The translations under genes were made by a program, and so were the position numbers. This document shows positions 5,212-7,107 of a stretch of 7,107 nucleotides of DNA, piece by piece. Every line of letters starts with the position of its first letter. Position 1 is the stretch's first letter. The notes under the pieces are model-generated. The model made no database searches. It was not told the origin of the DNA and worked only from the letters and a program-made list of their open reading frames with translations. Source of the DNA: WLMZ01 sp043747765 (GTDB taxonomy: Bacteria; Actinomycetota; Acidimicrobiia; Acidimicrobiales; Ilumatobacteraceae); the NCBI GenBank assembly GCA_043747765.1, contig JAYTOM010000121.1, positions 1 through 7,107 of the forward strand, given 5' to 3'.

Positions 5212-5397
5212 ACCGGCAGGTGGCTGAACGGGCCCGAAGGAACCCCGCTGGTCTTTCATCACAATGCCTGCGCTCACGATTTGCATGCCGTTGCCGTCTG
5301 CAGTGAGTGCGCCGAACCACTCGATGTAGGCGAGATCCCAGCAAAGCCGGGTCCCGGTTTCCCTCGTTCTCGGCCAGGGAGTTGCGGCGGGGTTTGA
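5212..5397 (+). pseudogene. Start-less remnant: C-terminal tail of an HxlR-family winged-helix regulator
   Basis: Directly after the TAG of the CBS gene (5209-5211), in the same frame, 61 codons stay open to TGA at 5395-5397. They read GRWLNGPEGTPLVFHHNAC, then AHDLHAVAVCSECAEPLDVG, EIPAKPGPGF. Actinobacterial HxlR-type regulators often end with a comparable tail: a W-x-x-RW region, GPEG.P, a Cys-containing CGHD-like block, CxxCGEPLD and PGPG. Here the glycines before HD and EPL have become Ala. The DNA-binding winged helix is completely missing, and no start codon or ribosome site exists, so this is a broken piece. Stop-codon readthrough would append it to the CBS protein, but nothing indicates readthrough. 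The family assignment rests on motif memory only. Confidence 0.5.
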
Positions 5398-5424
5398 TCC
5401 GTGCGCGTCGACTGCCTCCCAGGC

Positions 5425-7107
5425 CTACCTGTAGCGGCTGCGGACGTGGGCGAGCATCCAGACGAAGATGTCGATGTCGTATTGATCGTGCGCCGTGTTG
5501 GCTCGGCCCGCGTTGACAGCGGACAGGTCGTAGGTCATGTCCCATGCGTCATGGCCGACGCCGGGATAGGTGGTCAGCCTCATCCGTTCGACGGGCGCGC
5601 AGTTGGCGTTCACCGCCTGCACAGTCTGGATCGAACCCAACGGGTTGACCGTCGGGTCGGCCTCGCCATGGAACGCCCACACCGGCGTGTGCCGCCAGTT
5701 GTCGCAAACGATCGGATGGGGGAAACCGCCTGCGATGGGGACGATCGCGGCGAACTCGTTCGAGTCGCCCACTGCACCCACGTAGTCAAACGAGTAGTAG
5801 CCGCCCGCCGAGAGACCGGTGAGATAGACACGGTCACGGTCAACTGCGTAACGGGGCAGCACCTGCGAGAGCCATTGCCGCAATCGCACCGGCGAGTTCG
5901 AGCCGTCGGGGAACTGTGGCGCGAACACGACGAAGCCCGCTGCCGAAGCTGGCTCCGTCCCGGTCTCGAACAGCAGAGGCAGTCCGTTGGACCCGACTCC
6001 GTCGAGCGAATCGCCGGTCCCTGGACCCGTTTGTGCCGACCCGTGAAGAAACACGATCGTCGGCCATGTGCGGCTAGGGCTCGATGTGTAGCCGGCCGGG
6101 AGGTAGGCGAGGTATCCGGCTGTCACGCCGGGGCCGGTCTCGATGTGCTGACGGATCGGTGCTGAAACCGGAGCGGGCGACGGCCGACCGCCGAACCAAC
6201 CCTGCAGATCGACGATGACGTTGGCGTCGACGTTGCCTGTCAGGCAGATCGTGCCATCCGGCCCGACGGGTGTGACGACGAGGTTCGGCCGGGTGCCGCC
6301 TGGGGCGATGTTGACATTCGACGCGAGCGGCTCCGTTGCGCCGCACGGGAACACGGTGAGATAGCCGCTGCCGGTCGAGTCGGTGGCGGTCACGTTGACC
6401 ACGACGGAGTCGACGACACTCGGGATGCCACTCATCACTGGAAACGACAGCGGGATCGTCCGGCCGGCGCGCAACCGTCCGACGCTCGACATGCCGATCG
6501 GTGATCGGGTGTCGACCATGCGAACAGGAGCGACAGGGGTGTAGTTGCTCGCTGACGAAAGCGTTCCCTGCATGTCGACGACGACGTCGGTCGCCGCACT
6601 GGCGAGGGCGCACACTCCCATACCGGTTCCCAGTCGAGAAACCGTCAGGTTGGCCACGGCCACACCCGGCGTGAAGTTGAGGTTCGAAGCGACCGGGGGG
6701 ATTGCGCCACACGGGTACACGGCGAGGTACCCGGCGCTCTGGGCTCCCGCCGCAGTGACGTTGGCGACCGCAGCGACATCGTCGTCACCGCCGTCGGTGG
6801 CGTTGTCGGCGGTCAGCAGTTGTACCTCCACTCCTGGCCGGAGGCGATGCGCCCCGCCCTGACGAGTGTCGAGCACCCGTTGCGGACTGTCGAGCGGGTC
6901 GTATGAACCGAGCGGAAACCACCCTTCGAAGTCGACGACCACGTTCGCCGCCACGTTCGTGACGACGCACACCTGCCCATCCGCGCCCGGCTTGGCAATG
7001 ACGAGGTTCGGCACGGTCTGCCCGACACCGAAGTTCACATTCGACGCGAGCGGCAGCGTGATCCCGCATGGATACACAGTCGCGTAACCGTCGCCGGCCG
7101 GGTCGGT
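5425..7107 (-). CDS. Secreted-type multidomain LpqC/PHB-depolymerase-like esterase with N-terminal Cys-paired repeat modules (5' part beyond right edge)
   Basis: The frame is open through the right edge; 560 residues are visible and the true start is outside. Residues 1-305 hold three copies, the first incomplete, of a beta-rich module: GYLTVFPCG, PLASNVN, PNLVV, DGTICL, ANVIVDLQGWF, and between copies a VLDTR/MVDTR segment. Residues about 318-560 form an alpha/beta-hydrolase like LpqC/polyhydroxybutyrate depolymerase and feruloyl esterases: oxyanion loop FLHGSAQ, nucleophile elbow GLSAGG (Ser433), FHGEADPTVNP (Asp484) and PGVGHDAWD (His519), a complete triad. It should hydrolyse an ester outside the cell; the substrate is unknown. 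The modules probably bind wall or polymer, or act as spacers. The protein ends RSRYR with no membrane anchor or sorting signal. It converges on the CBS/HxlR-remnant side, with 27 bp between the remnant stop and its stop. Confidence 0.85.
   Translation of the reverse strand, partial: TDPAGDGYATVYPCGITLPLASNVNFGVGQTVPNLVIAKPGADGQVCVVTNVAANVVVDFEGWFPLGSYDPLDSPQRVLDTRQGGAHRLRPGVEVQLLTADNATDGGDDDVAAVANVTAAGAQSAGYLAVYPCGAIPPVASNLNFTPGVAVANLTVSRLGTGMGVCALASAATDVVVDMQGTLSSASNYTPVAPVRMVDTRSPIGMSSVGRLRAGRTIPLSFPVMSGIPSVVDSVVVNVTATDSTGSGYLTVFPCGATEPLASNVNIAPGGTRPNLVVTPVGPDGTICLTGNVDANVIVDLQGWFGGRPSPAPVSAPIRQHIETGPGVTAGYLAYLPAGYTSSPSRTWPTIVFLHGSAQTGPGTGDSLDGVGSNGLPLLFETGTEPASAAGFVVFAPQFPDGSNSPVRLRQWLSQVLPRYAVDRDRVYLTGLSAGGYYSFDYVGAVGDSNEFAAIVPIAGGFPHPIVCDNWRHTPVWAFHGEADPTVNPLGSIQTVQAVNANCAPVERMRLTTYPGVGHDAWDMTYDLSAVNAGRANTAHDQYDIDIFVWMLAHVRSRYR
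6193..7107 (-). repeat. Three protein-level repeats of about 120 codons in the esterase N-terminal region
   Basis: Copies lie at about 7107-6916 (incomplete), 6765-6562 and 6399-6193. Each has a PCG cysteine and a second cysteine exactly 33 residues later, probably one disulphide per copy. Cysteine-to-cysteine spacing between copies is 119 and 122 residues. The first two copies are followed by a DTR linker; the third passes straight into the esterase. Nucleotide divergence between copies is considerable, so the duplication is old rather than recent. Confidence 0.75.

Noticed and set aside
5343..5360. Hairpin AAAGCCGGGTCCCGGTTT as a terminator between convergent genes
   Set aside because: The stem includes a G-T pair and a 3-nt loop, the T-run is three bases, and the sequence is explained by the PGPG codons of the HxlR remnant.
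5401..6165. 254-residue plus-strand frame
   Set aside because: Antisense shadow of the esterase domain, whose catalytic triad proves the minus-strand frame.
1..7107. CRISPR array, tRNA, rRNA or insertion sequence
   Set aside because: No spaced repeats of suitable length, no cloverleaf or rRNA segments noticed, and no transposase motif or terminal inverted repeats seen.

Overview
The window is GC-rich, dense in CGATCG/GATCG words, and nearly all plausible genes have G or C at third codon positions. Together with the protein types (repeat modules with paired cysteines on a secreted esterase, tandem universal stress protein, HxlR and LuxR regulators) this suggests an actinobacterium. An Acidimicrobiia/Ilumatobacter-like lineage is my best guess, from general familiarity rather than from any marker gene.

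Left part (1-2457): two divergent genes share a 233-bp intergenic region. On the minus strand is the N-terminal part of a secreted glycerophosphodiester-phosphodiesterase-like protein that runs off the left edge. On the plus strand is a membrane protein with seven predicted helices. Its membrane half resembles a PAP2 phosphatase that has lost its catalytic histidines, and its extracytoplasmic half resembles the phosphodiester glycosidase (NAGPA/DUF2233) family. Between them lie two arrays of 11-bp direct repeats, one near each gene. The right-hand array begins with GTTCACC and has the 7+4 layout of actinobacterial PhoP (PHO) boxes. A phosphate-controlled pair of phosphodiester-processing surface enzymes is the main hypothesis of this report.

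Middle part (2525-5397): a minus-strand gene for a small helical, histidine-rich protein (possibly hemerythrin-like) stands back to back with a truncated LuxR/NarL regulator. The regulator keeps its DNA-binding domain but has lost its receiver domain. Then follows a tight plus-strand group: tandem universal stress protein, a baeRF-type eRF1-like 'translational machinery' protein with a very strong Shine-Dalgarno, and a divergent two-CBS protein whose start overlaps the previous stop. Directly after the CBS stop codon, in the same frame, lies a start-less fragment that reads as the C-terminal tail of an HxlR-family regulator. Two broken regulators within 2.4 kb point to past rearrangement here.

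Right part (5425-7107): a minus-strand gene, open at the right edge, encodes a secreted-type protein. It has at least three copies of a Cys-paired beta-rich module followed by a C-terminal LpqC/PHB-depolymerase-like serine esterase with an intact Ser-Asp-His triad. No rRNA, tRNA, insertion sequence or CRISPR array was recognised.
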